Shown one piece after another: positions 17,850-27,213 of a DNA stretch of 64,000 bases; the stretch's first letter is position 1, and each line of letters begins with the position of its first letter. This DNA comes from Achromobacter xylosoxidans (GTDB taxonomy: Bacteria > Pseudomonadota > Gammaproteobacteria > Burkholderiales > Burkholderiaceae_B). The stretch lies in the NCBI RefSeq assembly GCF_002192695.1, contig NZ_MTLG01000082.1, positions 182,852 through 246,851 of the forward strand, given 5' to 3'. A model generated the notes under the pieces. It made no database searches. It saw only the letters and a list, made by a program, of their open reading frames with translations, and was not told the DNA's origin. The position numbers and the translations under genes are program-made.

Positions 17850-20246
17850 TCAGAACTGGTACTTCACCCGCCCGATGACGCTGCGCCGGCTGCCCGGATA
17901 GCAATCGCTCAGGTCGGAGCAGGTCGCCAGGTATTCCTTGTCGAACAGGTTGGTGGCGTTGACCGACAGCGTCAGGTGCTTGTCGACAGCATAGGACACG
18001 CCCGCGTCCACCAGCGTGCGCCCGGCGATCTTCAGCGTGTTGGCGTTGTCGCCGTAGGTCGAGCCCACGTAGCGCAGGCCCGCGCCCAGGCTCAATCCGG
18101 CCAGCGCGCTGTTGCGCACGGTGTAATTGAGCCAGCCCGAGGCGCTGTGCTCGGGCACCAGGGCCGGGCGGTTGCCTTCGGTGCCGTTGTTGGCGCGGGA
18201 GATCCGGGCGTGCACGTAGGTATAGGAACCGGTGAAGTCCCAGCCGTCGCCCAGGCTGAACTTGCCTTCCAGTTCCACGCCGCGCGATTGCACCTCGCCG
18301 GAGGCGACCTGGAAGCCGGGATTCTGCAGGTCATTGGTCAGCACGTTGCTCTTCTTGATGTCGAAGACCGCCAGCGTGTAGAGCGCATTCGATCCGGGCG
18401 GCTGGAACTTGATGCCGCCTTCCCACTGGCGTCCGCGCGAGGGGGCGAACGGAGAGCTGCCATTGGCCGGCGCCGAGGTCCCGGTGTTGGGCAAGAAGGA
18501 CTGGGCGAAGCTGACGTAGGGCGCGACGCCGTTGGGCATGACGTAGTTCAGGCCGGCGCGGCCGCTGAAGCGGCTGCCGCTCTGATCGGTGTCGTTGTTC
18601 AGGATCCGGTTTTCGGTCTTCTGGCTATACCAGTCGTAGCGGCCGCCCAGGGTCAGCACCCAGCGCTCGTCGAAGCGGATCTGGTCCTGCAGATACAGGC
18701 CGGTCTGGTGCGTGCGCTCCAGGTAGTTGGCCAGCGGTATGGTCGGCGTGGGCACGTCCACGCCATAGACCGGGTCAAAGGGGTTCAGGCTGGGCGCCGG
18801 CCCCATGGTGCGCGACACGTCGGCGCTGCTGCGGTTGAAGTCCAGGCCGAGCAGCAGCGTATGGGCCAGCGGGCCGGTGCGCAGCTCCAGCTGGGCCTGG
18901 TTGTCCAACGCCAGCGCGGTCATGCTTTCGTCGTAGCGGCGGGCAGTGCGGGCGATGCCCGTGGGCGTCAGGCCGGCCAGGAACATGTTGTCCAGGATCG
19001 AATCGACCCGTCCGTAGCGCAGGTTCTGCCGCACCTGCAGCGTGTCGTTGAAGCGGTGCTCGAACAGGTAGCCGATGCTCTTCTGGTCCTGGTCGTAGCG
19101 GTTGAAATTGGGATCGCCGTTGCGCAGGTTGGTGGGCTTGCCGTTGACCGTGACCGTGCCGATGGTGCCGCCCGAGCGGTCGCGCAGGTACTCGGTCAGC
19201 AGGGTGAAACGGGTGGCGGCGGAGGGCGCCCAGGTGAGCGAGGGCGCCAGGAACAGGCGGTCGTCGGAAATGCGGTCGCCGTTCGGATAGGTGAATTGCG
19301 TGTTGGCGTCGCGCGCCACGCCGATGACGCGGTACATCAGCGTGCCGTCTTCGGTCGCCGGACCGGTCAGGTCGACTGCGGCCTGCTTGCGCTGGAAGCT
19401 GCCGTACTCCAGCTCGGCCTCGTAGTGCGGCGTGGCCGAGGGGAGCTTGCTCACGCGGTTGATGACCCCGCCCGCGTCGCCTTGGCCGTACAGCACGGAA
19501 GAGGGGCCGCGCAGCACCTCGATGCGATCGAGCGCGTAGGGTTCGCTGCGGAACAGGGTGTAGCCGGACGTCGCCTGGCGCAGGCCGTCCTTATAGTCGC
19601 TGGTGGCTTGGGCGTTGAAGCCGCGCAGCATGACCCAGTCGAAACCCTTGGGGTCCACCCCGTAGGTTTCCACCGTCACGCCGGGTACGTAGCGCAGCAC
19701 TTCGGTCACGCTTTGCGCGTTCTGCGCTTCCATCTGCGCGCGCGTCACGACGGAGATCGACTGGGGGACTTCCAGGATCGGCGTGTCGGTCTTGGTGCCG
19801 GCCCGGGTTTCCTCGGCCACGTAGCTGTCGGGCGCCACGCTCGAGGCCCGCACGGTGACCGGCTCCAGCGTGGAGACGCCGGCCGCGCCCGGCGGCAGCG
19901 GACGCAGCACGTAGCCGCCGCCTTCCAGCCGCGCCGCTAGGCCGCTGCCGGCAAGGATCGCGGCATAGCCCGCGTTCAGGCTGTAGGCGCCGCGCAGGCC
20001 GGGGCTGCGCCGGCCCGCGGTCAGGGCGCCGTCGATGGTGATGGTCACGCCCGCCTGCTGCGAATAGGCGTTCAGCACCTGGTCCAGCGGGCCGGCGGGA
20101 ATGTCGTAGCTTCTGGCGGCCCGCTCCTGGGGCGAGGGGGCGCCTGGTTCCGCGGCCATGGCGGCGGGGGGCGCGGCCAGCGCCAGGGCGGTCAGGGCCA
20201 GCGCCAGCGTGCTGCGGGCGGGCTTGGGAGTGGAGCGGGCTTGCAT
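17850..20246 (-). CDS. TonB-dependent siderophore receptor with signalling domain
   Basis: A 798-residue outer-membrane receptor. After a signal peptide ending near AAMAAE comes a secretin/TonB N-terminal (STN) signalling domain (YDIPAGPLDQVLNAYSQQAG, about residues 46-115). The plug domain follows (PILEVPQSISVVTRAQME, IEVLRGPSSVLYGQGDAGGVIN), then a 22-strand barrel ending in the sorting signal VKYQF. The STN domain lets it signal through the FecR anti-sigma protein encoded just upstream. The ligand is a ferric siderophore, probably hydroxamate-like by plug type, but this is not certain. No siderophore synthesis genes are nearby, suggesting a xenosiderophore. Confidence 0.94.
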   Translation of the reverse strand: MQARSTPKPARSTLALALTALALAAPPAAMAAEPGAPSPQERAARSYDIPAGPLDQVLNAYSQQAGVTITIDGALTAGRRSPGLRGAYSLNAGYAAILAGSGLAARLEGGGYVLRPLPPGAAGVSTLEPVTVRASSVAPDSYVAEETRAGTKTDTPILEVPQSISVVTRAQMEAQNAQSVTEVLRYVPGVTVETYGVDPKGFDWVMLRGFNAQATSDYKDGLRQATSGYTLFRSEPYALDRIEVLRGPSSVLYGQGDAGGVINRVSKLPSATPHYEAELEYGSFQRKQAAVDLTGPATEDGTLMYRVIGVARDANTQFTYPNGDRISDDRLFLAPSLTWAPSAATRFTLLTEYLRDRSGGTIGTVTVNGKPTNLRNGDPNFNRYDQDQKSIGYLFEHRFNDTLQVRQNLRYGRVDSILDNMFLAGLTPTGIARTARRYDESMTALALDNQAQLELRTGPLAHTLLLGLDFNRSSADVSRTMGPAPSLNPFDPVYGVDVPTPTIPLANYLERTHQTGLYLQDQIRFDERWVLTLGGRYDWYSQKTENRILNNDTDQSGSRFSGRAGLNYVMPNGVAPYVSFAQSFLPNTGTSAPANGSSPFAPSRGRQWEGGIKFQPPGSNALYTLAVFDIKKSNVLTNDLQNPGFQVASGEVQSRGVELEGKFSLGDGWDFTGSYTYVHARISRANNGTEGNRPALVPEHSASGWLNYTVRNSALAGLSLGAGLRYVGSTYGDNANTLKIAGRTLVDAGVSYAVDKHLTLSVNATNLFDKEYLATCSDLSDCYPGSRRSVIGRVKYQF

Positions 20247-20348
20247 GTAGTGGGTTCCTCGTTGCGGACGTGAATGCTGCGGATATGCAGGTATCCCGAA
20301 CGAGAAATAAAAAGTGCTACGGTTTTCGCGAAATTTTTTTGCGCAGGG

Positions 20349-21311
20349 CTATCTGGGCTCGACCACCACCCAATAGCCCGTGTAGCGCGACACGCGCAGC
20401 GGCAGGGCTCTTGCTAGAGAGGCCAGGATCCGGTCCGTGTCGTCCAGGGCGTACACGCCCGACACGATCAGGTCCGCTACGCGCGGGTCGCAACGGATCA
20501 CGCCGCGCCGGTAACGCCCGATCTGGTCCAGGAAATCGGCCAGCCGCAGGCGTTCGGCCACCAGCTGGCCGTGCAGCCAGGCCGGCGCCTGCTGCAAGGC
20601 GTCCGGCATCGGCTCGGCCGCCAGCGGCGTGAACGCGGCGGATTGGCCCGCGTCCAGGCGCAGCGGGCGGCCCCGGGACGGCTGGATTTCCACCGCGCCT
20701 TCGTAGACGCCGACCCGGATCCGGTTGCGCTGCTGCTCCACCGTGAACCGGGTGCCCAGCGCCTGCACGTCGCCATAGGCGGTGGCGACGAAGAAGGGGC
20801 GGCCCGCGGCGGCGGGGCCGTGGCCGGTTTGCACGTAGATCTCGCCGCGGCGCAGGACCAGTCGGCGCGTGTCGGCGGTGTATTCCATGTCCACGGCGCT
20901 ATCGCCGTTGAGTATGAGCCGCGTGCCGTCGGCCAGCATGATTTCGCGCCGTTCGCCTACCGCGCTACGGTAGTCGGCGGCGTAGGCCTGCCAAGGCACC
21001 CGTTGGGCCGCCAGGCCCGCCGCGCCAGCGCCCAGCACCGCCCAGCCCATCAGGCGCAGGGCCTTGCGGCGTCCTGCCTGCCGGCCCGAGCGGGCCAGGG
21101 CCTGGGCCGATGCCTCGGGCGACACGTCCATCAGCCGGGTATCGATGCGCTGCACTTGCTGCCAGGCGCGCTCATGGTCCGGATGGGCCGCGCGCCAGCG
21201 CTCCCAGGCGGCGCGCTCGTCGGCGCTGGCTTCGCCGGACCACAGGATGACCAGCCATTCCAGTCCTTGCGCCAGTATCGGTTCGGGGATGTCCCCGTGC
21301 CGGGCGCTCAC
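20349..21311 (-). CDS. FecR-family anti-sigma/sigma regulator
   Basis: A 320-residue FecR-type inner-membrane regulator. The N-terminal cytoplasmic DUF4880 part (EWLVILWSGEASADERAAWERW) is followed by a single membrane segment near residues 88-105 (LRLMGWAVLGAGAAGLAAQ). The periplasmic FecR domain comes next (REIMLADGTRLILNGDSAVDMEY, LRRGEIYVQTG), then a C-terminal region that meets the receptor STN domain. Its ATG overlaps the sigma-factor stop by four bases. It relays receptor occupancy to the ECF sigma factor. Confidence 0.93.
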   Translation of the reverse strand: MSARHGDIPEPILAQGLEWLVILWSGEASADERAAWERWRAAHPDHERAWQQVQRIDTRLMDVSPEASAQALARSGRQAGRRKALRLMGWAVLGAGAAGLAAQRVPWQAYAADYRSAVGERREIMLADGTRLILNGDSAVDMEYTADTRRLVLRRGEIYVQTGHGPAAAGRPFFVATAYGDVQALGTRFTVEQQRNRIRVGVYEGAVEIQPSRGRPLRLDAGQSAAFTPLAAEPMPDALQQAPAWLHGQLVAERLRLADFLDQIGRYRRGVIRCDPRVADLIVSGVYALDDTDRILASLARALPLRVSRYTGYWVVVEPR

Positions 21312-21814
21312 AGCGCCGCCAGGCAGGCTTGGGCGGCGCGCAGCATGTGCTTGCGCACCAGCGCCACCGACACGCCTAGGCTTTGCGCGATGTCGGAATA
21401 GGTCCGGCCCTCGAAGCGGGACAGGATGAAGACCTGGCGGGCGCGGGTGGGCAGGGCGTCCAGCGCGGCGTCCACCGCCATCAGCGTTTCCAGCGCCAGC
21501 GCGCGCGCCTCGGCCGAAGGCATGTGCGCTTCGGGCAGGCTGGCCAGGGCGTCCAGGTAGGCGCTTTCCAGCGCGCGGCGGCGGTACAGGTCCACCACCA
21601 GGCCTTTGGCGATCTGGGTGAGGAAGGCGCGCGCCTGGTCGGCTTCGGGCAGCCGGCCCGAGTTCAGCAGCCGTTCGTAGGTGTCGTGCGACAGGTCCGC
21701 GGCGTCATGCGCGCAGCCCAGCCGCCGCCGCAGCCAGCCCGCCAGCCATCCGTGATGGTCGCGGTAGAGCAGGTTCAAGGCATGGTGCGCCGTGGGCTGG
21801 GTGGCCGCCGTCAC
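21308..21814 (-). CDS. ECF sigma factor, FecI type
   Basis: A 168-residue extracytoplasmic-function sigma factor with region 2 (DAADLSHDTYERLL, RAFLTQIAKGLVVDLYRRR) and region 4 (ALDALPTRARQVFILSRFEG, YSDIAQSLGVSVALVRKHM). It is the first gene of a sigma-FecR-receptor set and should drive the receptor gene when the siderophore is bound. The start is GTG at 21814. A Fur-box-like sequence lies 27-45 bases upstream, so the cassette is probably derepressed by iron starvation. Confidence 0.93.
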   Translation of the reverse strand: MTAATQPTAHHALNLLYRDHHGWLAGWLRRRLGCAHDAADLSHDTYERLLNSGRLPEADQARAFLTQIAKGLVVDLYRRRALESAYLDALASLPEAHMPSAEARALALETLMAVDAALDALPTRARQVFILSRFEGRTYSDIAQSLGVSVALVRKHMLRAAQACLAAL

Positions 21815-21840
21815 GATGGGTTCCCGTCAGGTCCAAAACT

Positions 21841-21859
21841 GCAAATGATAATCGTTGTT
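21841..21859. promoter_or_regulatory. Fur-box-like site ahead of the ECF sigma gene
   Basis: The 19 bases match the Fur consensus GATAATGATAATCATTATC at 14 positions by my count, with the central GATAATC intact. It lies directly upstream of the fecI-like gene, where a Fur repressor site is expected. Confidence 0.65.
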
Positions 21860-21983
21860 AATTGTGTTGGACAAGCACGGCGCGGAAGGAAATGCGGCAT
21901 GCAATCAAATGAGATGTTTAACTTTTCATTGCAACCTGTCGTAACGCATAGGTAGCCGCTATACGCAACCCGGAGTGACCCCA

Positions 21984-23609
21984 ATGTTCAAGAATCTCAG
22001 TATTCGCGCGGTCTTGACGACCGCTTTAGCCGTTTTCTTCGCGCTTTTCCTGGTAACAGGCATCGCCGTCCACCAGCAGCTGACCTCCAACCGCAATTCC
22101 ATCGAAGTGCTGCTGGACACCAACCTGGTCCGCGCCAATGCCGTGAACGGCGCCGGTACCGAACTGTTGCGCGCCCGCCTGGTGCTGCTGGCCGCGCAGA
22201 CCGCGCTGATGGAAGGCAAGAGCCTGGACAACCTGGCCAGCATGCAGCGGCTGGACGGCTACACCAAGAAGGCCGGCGAGCTGATCGAGCTGGTGCGCAA
22301 GACTCCGGAAACCTCGGCCCAGGGCAAGCCCCTGCTGGACGCGGCCCTGGCGGCCTACGACGTCTATCACCGCGACGCCATCGTGCCCATGATCGCGGCC
22401 ATCCGCGCCGGCAACGCCCAGGATTCCAGCCGCCTCAACCTGGAAAAAGTCACGCCGCTGGGCCTGACCTTTACCGCCGCCATCCAGAAGTACGTGGACT
22501 ACGCCGACGAAGTCGGCCAGCGCGTGGCGCGCCAGGCTTCCGCCCGCATCAATAGCGCGATTGCGCTGCTGATCGGCCTGCTGGTCGTGGTGGCCGCGCT
22601 GGTGGTGGGGCTGTACGCGGTGTTCGGCCGCTCGGTGTTCCGTCCGCTGCATGAAGCCGGACGCCTGTTCGACCGCATCGCCGGCGGCGATCTGACCAAC
22701 CGCATCGAGCAACGCGGCAACAACGAAATCGGGGTGCTCTACGCCGCCGTCAAGCGCATGCAGGACAGCCTGGCCCGCACCGTGTCGGCCGTGCGCCTGG
22801 GCGTGGAAGAGATCCACACCGGCGCGCGCGAGATCGCCGCCGGCAACATCGACCTGTCTTCGCGCACCGAGCAGCAGGCGGCTTCGCTGGAAGAAACCGC
22901 CGCCAGCATGGACGAGCTGTCTTCCACCGTTCGCAACAACGCGGAAAGCTCGCGCAGCGCCTCGGAACTGGCCGTGGCGGCGTCCGAAGTGGCCACGCGC
23001 GGCGGCGAGGCCGTGGGCGACGTGGTCGGCACCATGCGCGGCATCGCCGACAGCTCCAACCGCATCGCCGACATCGTCGGCGTGATCGACGGCATCGCCT
23101 TCCAGACCAACATCCTGGCGCTCAACGCGGCCGTGGAAGCGGCGCGCGCGGGCGAGCAGGGCAAGGGCTTCGCGGTGGTCGCCAGCGAAGTGCGCGCCCT
23201 GGCGCAGCGCAGCGCCGCCGCCGCCAAGGAAATCAAGGGCTTGATCGACGACTCCGTGCAGAAGGTATCGGTCGGTTCGGACCAGGTGGAAGCCGCCGGC
23301 GCCACCATGCAGGAAATCGTGGCCTCGGTGCGCCGCGTGACGGACATCATCAACGAGATCTCCAGCGCTTCCGAGGAGCAGTCGCAGGGCATCCAGCAGG
23401 TCAACCAGGCCGTGTCGCAGATGGACAGCGTGACGCAGCAGAATGCCGCGCTGGTCGAAGAGGCCGCGGCCTCCGCAGCCTCGCTGGAAACCCAGGCGCA
23501 GCGCCTGCGCGACGCCGTGGCGGTATTCAAGCTGCAGACCGGCCGCGTGATCGACGCCGACGCGCCGGCCGTGGGCCACAACGGCGAGCCGGCCTTGCTG
23601 GGCGCCTGA
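21984..23609 (+). CDS. Methyl-accepting chemotaxis protein
   Basis: A 541-residue chemoreceptor. It has an N-terminal membrane segment (about 10-33), a periplasmic four-helix-bundle sensor of about 160 residues (Tar-like/4HB type), a second membrane segment near 190-212, a HAMP domain ([19 protein letters not shown]) and the cytoplasmic signalling domain. Its hairpin tip is [20 protein letters not shown]. Methylation-site helices rich in EE/QQ pairs flank it. A C-terminal CheR-binding pentapeptide is not evident. I prefer ATG at 21984 (CGGAG 8 bases ahead) over GTG at 21975. No other chemotaxis genes are in the window. A terminator follows. Confidence 0.94.
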   Translation: MFKNLSIRAVLTTALAVFFALFLVTGIAVHQQLTSNRNSIEVLLDTNLVRANAVNGAGTELLRARLVLLAAQTALMEGKSLDNLASMQRLDGYTKKAGELIELVRKTPETSAQGKPLLDAALAAYDVYHRDAIVPMIAAIRAGNAQDSSRLNLEKVTPLGLTFTAAIQKYVDYADEVGQRVARQASARINSAIALLIGLLVVVAALVVGLYAVFGRSVFRPLHEAGRLFDRIAGGDLTNRIEQRGNNEIGVLYAAVKRMQDSLARTVSAVRLGVEEIHTGAREIAAGNIDLSSRTEQQAASLEETAASMDELSSTVRNNAESSRSASELAVAASEVATRGGEAVGDVVGTMRGIADSSNRIADIVGVIDGIAFQTNILALNAAVEAARAGEQGKGFAVVASEVRALAQRSAAAAKEIKGLIDDSVQKVSVGSDQVEAAGATMQEIVASVRRVTDIINEISSASEEQSQGIQQVNQAVSQMDSVTQQNAALVEEAAASAASLETQAQRLRDAVAVFKLQTGRVIDADAPAVGHNGEPALLGA

Positions 23610-23670
23610 ACCGCGTCCCTGAACTCGTCCATATGGCGGCCAGCCCGGATGGCTGGCCATGAACTGGCAC

Positions 23671-23703
23671 AAAGCCCCCAGCGTGTTCGCGCCTGGGGGC
23701 TTT
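23671..23703 (+). terminator. Terminator after the chemoreceptor gene
   Basis: A perfect 11-base stem AAAGCCCCCAG / CTGGGGGCTTT with an 11-base loop, 62 bases past the stop codon. The trailing T-run is short (TTTG). Confidence 0.75.
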
Positions 23704-23797
23704 GTCCATGGGCCGGATGCGCGGCCCGCGTGGCGGCACCATTTCCTGGCGCCAACAACAATCAGGGACAAAAGATGCCAGCCGCGCCGCGCAGGCA

Positions 23798-23803
23798 TAA
23801 AAT
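23798..23803 (+). promoter_or_regulatory. -10-like TAAAAT before the M20 peptidase gene
   Basis: TAAAAT lies 40 bases ahead of the ATG at 23844, after the upstream terminator. It is the only AT-rich hexamer in the gap and so the likely -10 element; no clear -35 is seen. Confidence 0.35.
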
Positions 23804-23843
23804 AGCGGATTGCCTACCCCCTCCGCACACAGGATCCCGCGCC

Positions 23844-25316
23844 ATGAACGCACGCATCCCCGAAGACGCTCTTCCTCCCACCCTGGACCCGAAGGCCCTG
23901 CAGGCTTTCGTCGACGACAAATGGGACAACGAGATCATCCCGGCGCTGACCGACTACATCGCCATCCCGGCCAAGAGCCCGGCGTTCGACGCGGACTGGG
24001 AAAAGAACGCTTTCATCGAACGCGTGGTGCGCGACGCCGCGCAGTGGGTCGAGGCGCAGAAGGTCTCGGGCCTGAAGCTCGAAGTGGTGCGCCTGCCGGG
24101 CCGCACGCCCGTCATCTTCTTTGACGCGCCCGCCACGCGCAGCGACAACGGCGACACCGTGCTGCTGTACGGCCACCTGGACAAGCAGCCCGAATTTTCC
24201 GGCTGGCGCGCCGGCCTCGGCCCCTGGACCCCCAAGCTCGAAGACGGCAAGCTGTATGGCCGCGGCGGCGCCGACGACGGCTACGCCGTGTACGCCTCGC
24301 TCACCGCCATCATGGCGCTGGACAAGCAGGGCATTCCGCGCCCGCGCTGCGTGGGCATCGTCGAGACCTGTGAGGAATCCGGCAGCTACGACCTGCTGCC
24401 CTATGTGGACGCGCTGCGCGACCGCCTGGGCAACGTGGCCCTGGTGGTGTGCCTGGACTCGGGCGCCGGCAACTACGACCAGCTCTGGATGACGACCTCG
24501 CTGCGCGGCATGGTGTCGGGCACGCTGGAAGTGCAGGTGCTGGACGAAGGCGTGCACTCGGGCGACTCCAGCGGCGTGGTGCCGTCCTCGTTCCGCATCC
24601 TGCGTCATCTGCTGGACCGCCTGGAAGACAGCGGCACCGGCCGCCTGCTGCCGCAGAGCCTGCATTGCGAGATCCCCGCCGACCGCGTGGAACAAGTGCA
24701 CGCCACCGCGCGCATCCTGGGCGACGAAGTCTGGCGCCGTTTCCCCTGGAGCTGCGGCGCCGACGGCGGCTTCGTGCTGCCCATGACGACCGAACCCGAA
24801 CAGGCCCTGCTGAACCGCACCTGGCGTCCGACGCTGTCCGTGACCGGCGCCGAAGGCCTGCCGCCGCTGTCCAGCGCCGGCAACGTGCTGCGCCCGCGCA
24901 CCGCCTTCAAGCTGTCGCTGCGCCTGCCGCCGCTGGTGGACGCCGTGGCCGCCTCGCAAGAGATCAAGGCCCTGCTGGAAGCCGACTCGCCCTACAACGC
25001 CAAGGTGTTGTTCAAGGCCAACGAAGGCGCCGCCACCGGCTGGAACGCCCCGGCTTCCGCACCCTGGCTGACCCAGGCGCTGGACGCGGCCTCGCAGCAA
25101 TACTATGGCGCGTCCTGCGGCTACATCGGCCAGGGCGGCACCATTCCGCTGATGAGCATCCTGCAGAAGGGCTTCCCCAAGGCCCAGTTCATGGTCTGCG
25201 GCGTGTTGGGCCCCAAGTCCAACGCCCACGGCCCCAATGAGTTCCTGCACGTGCCCTACGGCAAGAAACTGACCGCGGCCGTGGCCCAGACCATGGCGGC
25301 CATGCCCACCGCGTAA
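23844..25316 (+). CDS. M20-family metallopeptidase
   Basis: A 490-residue dizinc peptidase/deacylase of the M20 family (carnosinase/DapE-like). Metal and catalytic residues are visible in order: LLYGHLDKQPE (His, Asp), GRGGADDGY (bridging Asp), ETCEESGS (catalytic Glu and ligand Glu), CLDSGAGNYD (Asp), and the C-terminal His in SNAHGPNEF. The inserted dimerisation domain lies between about 215 and 390. It likely cleaves dipeptides or N-acyl amino acids; the substrate is not defined. The ATG at 23844 has AGGA upstream, and the longer in-frame extension reads through a terminator, so it is rejected. Confidence 0.92.
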   Translation: MNARIPEDALPPTLDPKALQAFVDDKWDNEIIPALTDYIAIPAKSPAFDADWEKNAFIERVVRDAAQWVEAQKVSGLKLEVVRLPGRTPVIFFDAPATRSDNGDTVLLYGHLDKQPEFSGWRAGLGPWTPKLEDGKLYGRGGADDGYAVYASLTAIMALDKQGIPRPRCVGIVETCEESGSYDLLPYVDALRDRLGNVALVVCLDSGAGNYDQLWMTTSLRGMVSGTLEVQVLDEGVHSGDSSGVVPSSFRILRHLLDRLEDSGTGRLLPQSLHCEIPADRVEQVHATARILGDEVWRRFPWSCGADGGFVLPMTTEPEQALLNRTWRPTLSVTGAEGLPPLSSAGNVLRPRTAFKLSLRLPPLVDAVAASQEIKALLEADSPYNAKVLFKANEGAATGWNAPASAPWLTQALDAASQQYYGASCGYIGQGGTIPLMSILQKGFPKAQFMVCGVLGPKSNAHGPNEFLHVPYGKKLTAAVAQTMAAMPTA

Positions 25317-25334
25317 GCGGCGGCGACGCTCTTC

Positions 25335-25362
25335 AAAGCGCGGGCCGCAACGCCCGCGCTTT
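25335..25362 (+). terminator. Rho-independent terminator after the M20 peptidase
   Basis: A perfect 11-base stem AAAGCGCGGGC / GCCCGCGCTTT with loop CGCAAC, followed by a T-rich tract (TTCTTTTTT). It ends only about 20 bases before the next ATG, so the DUF1415 gene may depend on read-through or its own promoter. Confidence 0.85.
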
Positions 25363-25385
25363 TCTTTTTTCCAGGACGGACACCC

Positions 25386-25943
25386 ATGATTTCCACTTCC
25401 GACGCCTACGCCAACGTGGTCGCTGAGACCAAGCATTGGCTGAACCAGGCCGTGATCGGCCTGAACCTCTGTCCCTTCGCCAAGGCGGTGCAGGTCAAGG
25501 ACCAGATCCGCTTTGCCGTCAGCGACGCCACCGACGCCGAGGGCGTTCTGACCGACCTGCAGGACGAACTCGCGCTGCTGGCCGAAACCGACCCGGAAAA
25601 GATCGACACCACGCTGCTGATCATCCCGGACGCGCTCGACGACTTCCTGGACTTCAATGACTTCGAAGAGCTGTCGGAGCGCCTGCTCAAGCGCATGCGC
25701 CTGGTGGGCGAGCTGCAGGTCGCCACCTTCCACCCCCAGTTCCAGTTCGCCGACACGCAGCCGGACGATATCGAGAACTACACCAACCGTTCGCCGTACC
25801 CGATCCTGCATCTGCTGCGCGAAGACAGCATCGACCGCGCGGTGGAGTCCTTCCCGGATGCCGCCGAGATCTACGAGAAGAACATCGACACGATGAAGCG
25901 GTTGGGGCTGGACGGGTGGAAGAAGCTGATGACCAAGGCTTGA
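25386..25943 (+). CDS. DUF1415 family protein
   Basis: A 185-residue soluble protein of the DUF1415 family, found widely in beta- and gammaproteobacteria. Diagnostic text is WLNQAVIGLNLCPFAKAV near the N-terminus and TFHPQFQFADTQPDDIENYTNRSPYPILHLLRE in the centre. No catalytic role is established. GGACGG precedes the ATG. It follows a terminator from the M20 peptidase and is followed by a 274-base gap, so it is probably monocistronic. Confidence 0.88.
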   Translation: MISTSDAYANVVAETKHWLNQAVIGLNLCPFAKAVQVKDQIRFAVSDATDAEGVLTDLQDELALLAETDPEKIDTTLLIIPDALDDFLDFNDFEELSERLLKRMRLVGELQVATFHPQFQFADTQPDDIENYTNRSPYPILHLLREDSIDRAVESFPDAAEIYEKNIDTMKRLGLDGWKKLMTKA

Positions 25944-26012
25944 CGCCAGTTCTGTAGACGGCACCTGACGGGATGGCGGGCCGGTCGGGCAATCGATCAG
26001 ATCGCATACCAA

Positions 26013-26029
26013 ATACCGCCATGCGGAAT
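26013..26029. promoter_or_regulatory. Near-palindromic operator candidate before a Bug operon
   Basis: ATACCGC-CAT-GCGGAAT is a 7+7 inverted repeat with one mismatch, about 190 bases before the Bug receptor ATG. The surrounding gap (25944-26217) also contains CCGCGGTATTGCATACAAC near 26083, which repeats the GCGGTATT half. A catabolic regulator site is plausible, but the protein is unknown. Confidence 0.3.
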
Positions 26030-26217
26030 ACAAGATCCGCTTTTTGCCAACGAGCCTCGGGATATCCCTAGATAGCCCGTCCGCGGTATTGCATACAACA
26101 TACTGACGCCGTGACAGCTCGCCGTAAGGTGAGCGGCCCGCGTGTCCTTTCCCTTCGATTGCTTTGCCCCGCGGCCTCTCCCGGGCGCGGGGGCGTTGTC
26201 CTTGCCTGGAGAGTTGT

Positions 26218-27204
26218 ATGCGATTTACCCGCCGCCATGCCCTGGGCGCGCTTGCCGCGCTGCCTCTGATCTCGCGCCCCGCTTGGGCCCAGAACACCTT
26301 TCCGACCCGCCCCGTGCGCCTGCTGGTGGGCTTTGCCCCCGGCGGGCTGACCGATATCGCGGCGCGCGCCCTGGCCGAGCGCATGGGCAAGACGCTCAAG
26401 CAGAGCGTGGTGGTGGAAAACCGTCCCGGCGGCCAGGCCATCATCGCCACCGTGGCGGTGGCGCGCGCCGAGCCCGATGGCTACACCCTGGGTTTCGCCG
26501 GCACCAATGGCATGATCCTGAACCCTTTGCTCTACAACAACCTGCCTTACCAGCAGTCGGATTTCAAGCAGCTGGGCTCCATGGGCAAGTCGCCGATGCT
26601 GCTGATTGTGCATCCCGATCTGGGCGTGAAGAACGTGCAGGAATTCATCGCGCTGGCCAAGAAGAAGCCCGGCGACATCACTTGCGCGCACGCGGGCCGC
26701 GGGGTGATCAACCACCTGGCGCTGCTGCATTTCCAGTCCAAGACCGGCACCCAGTTCCAGGACGTGCCCTACAAGGGCAGCGGTCCCGCGCTGCTGGACC
26801 TGATGGCGGGCACGGTGCAGAGCACCTTCGACTTCCCGACTTCGGCGTTGCCCAACATCAAGTCGGGCAAGCTGCAGGTGCTGGCGGTCACCTCCGACAA
26901 GCGCCTTTCCAGCTTGCCGGACGTCCCCACCATGAAGGAAGCGGGCGTGGACGGCTTCGAGCTCTATACCCGCATGATGATCTCGGGTCCGGCCGCCATG
27001 CCGGCGCCGGTGGTCGCGGCGCTGGAGAACGCGGTGCGCGAAGGCACGCGCGACCGCAGCCTGGTGCAGCAGTTCGCGGACCAGGGCGTGACCGTGGAAT
27101 TCACGTCCTCGGCCGACCTGGACAAGGTCATCGCCGACGAGTCCGCCATGTGGGCCCAGGTCATCAAGGCCAACGGCGTGCCCAAGACCGACCTGAAGAG
27201 CTAA
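26218..27204 (+). CDS. Bug/TctC-family periplasmic substrate-binding protein
   Basis: A 328-residue secreted receptor of the Bug (Bordetella uptake gene) family. It has a Tat-like signal (MRFTRRHALGALAALPLISRPAWA-Q), then the family core FPTRPVRLLVGFAPGGLTDIAARALAERMGKTL, VVENRPGGQ and the late KLQVLAVTSDKRLSSLPDVPTMKEAG. These proteins capture organic acids or similar solutes for tripartite tricarboxylate transporters. No TctA/TctB gene is adjacent, as is usual for Bug genes. GGAGAG sits just ahead of the ATG at 26218. The downstream acyl hydrolase gene starts 9 bases later, so they form an operon. Confidence 0.93.
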   Translation: MRFTRRHALGALAALPLISRPAWAQNTFPTRPVRLLVGFAPGGLTDIAARALAERMGKTLKQSVVVENRPGGQAIIATVAVARAEPDGYTLGFAGTNGMILNPLLYNNLPYQQSDFKQLGSMGKSPMLLIVHPDLGVKNVQEFIALAKKKPGDITCAHAGRGVINHLALLHFQSKTGTQFQDVPYKGSGPALLDLMAGTVQSTFDFPTSALPNIKSGKLQVLAVTSDKRLSSLPDVPTMKEAGVDGFELYTRMMISGPAAMPAPVVAALENAVREGTRDRSLVQQFADQGVTVEFTSSADLDKVIADESAMWAQVIKANGVPKTDLKS

Positions 27205-27213
27205 GGAGTCACC

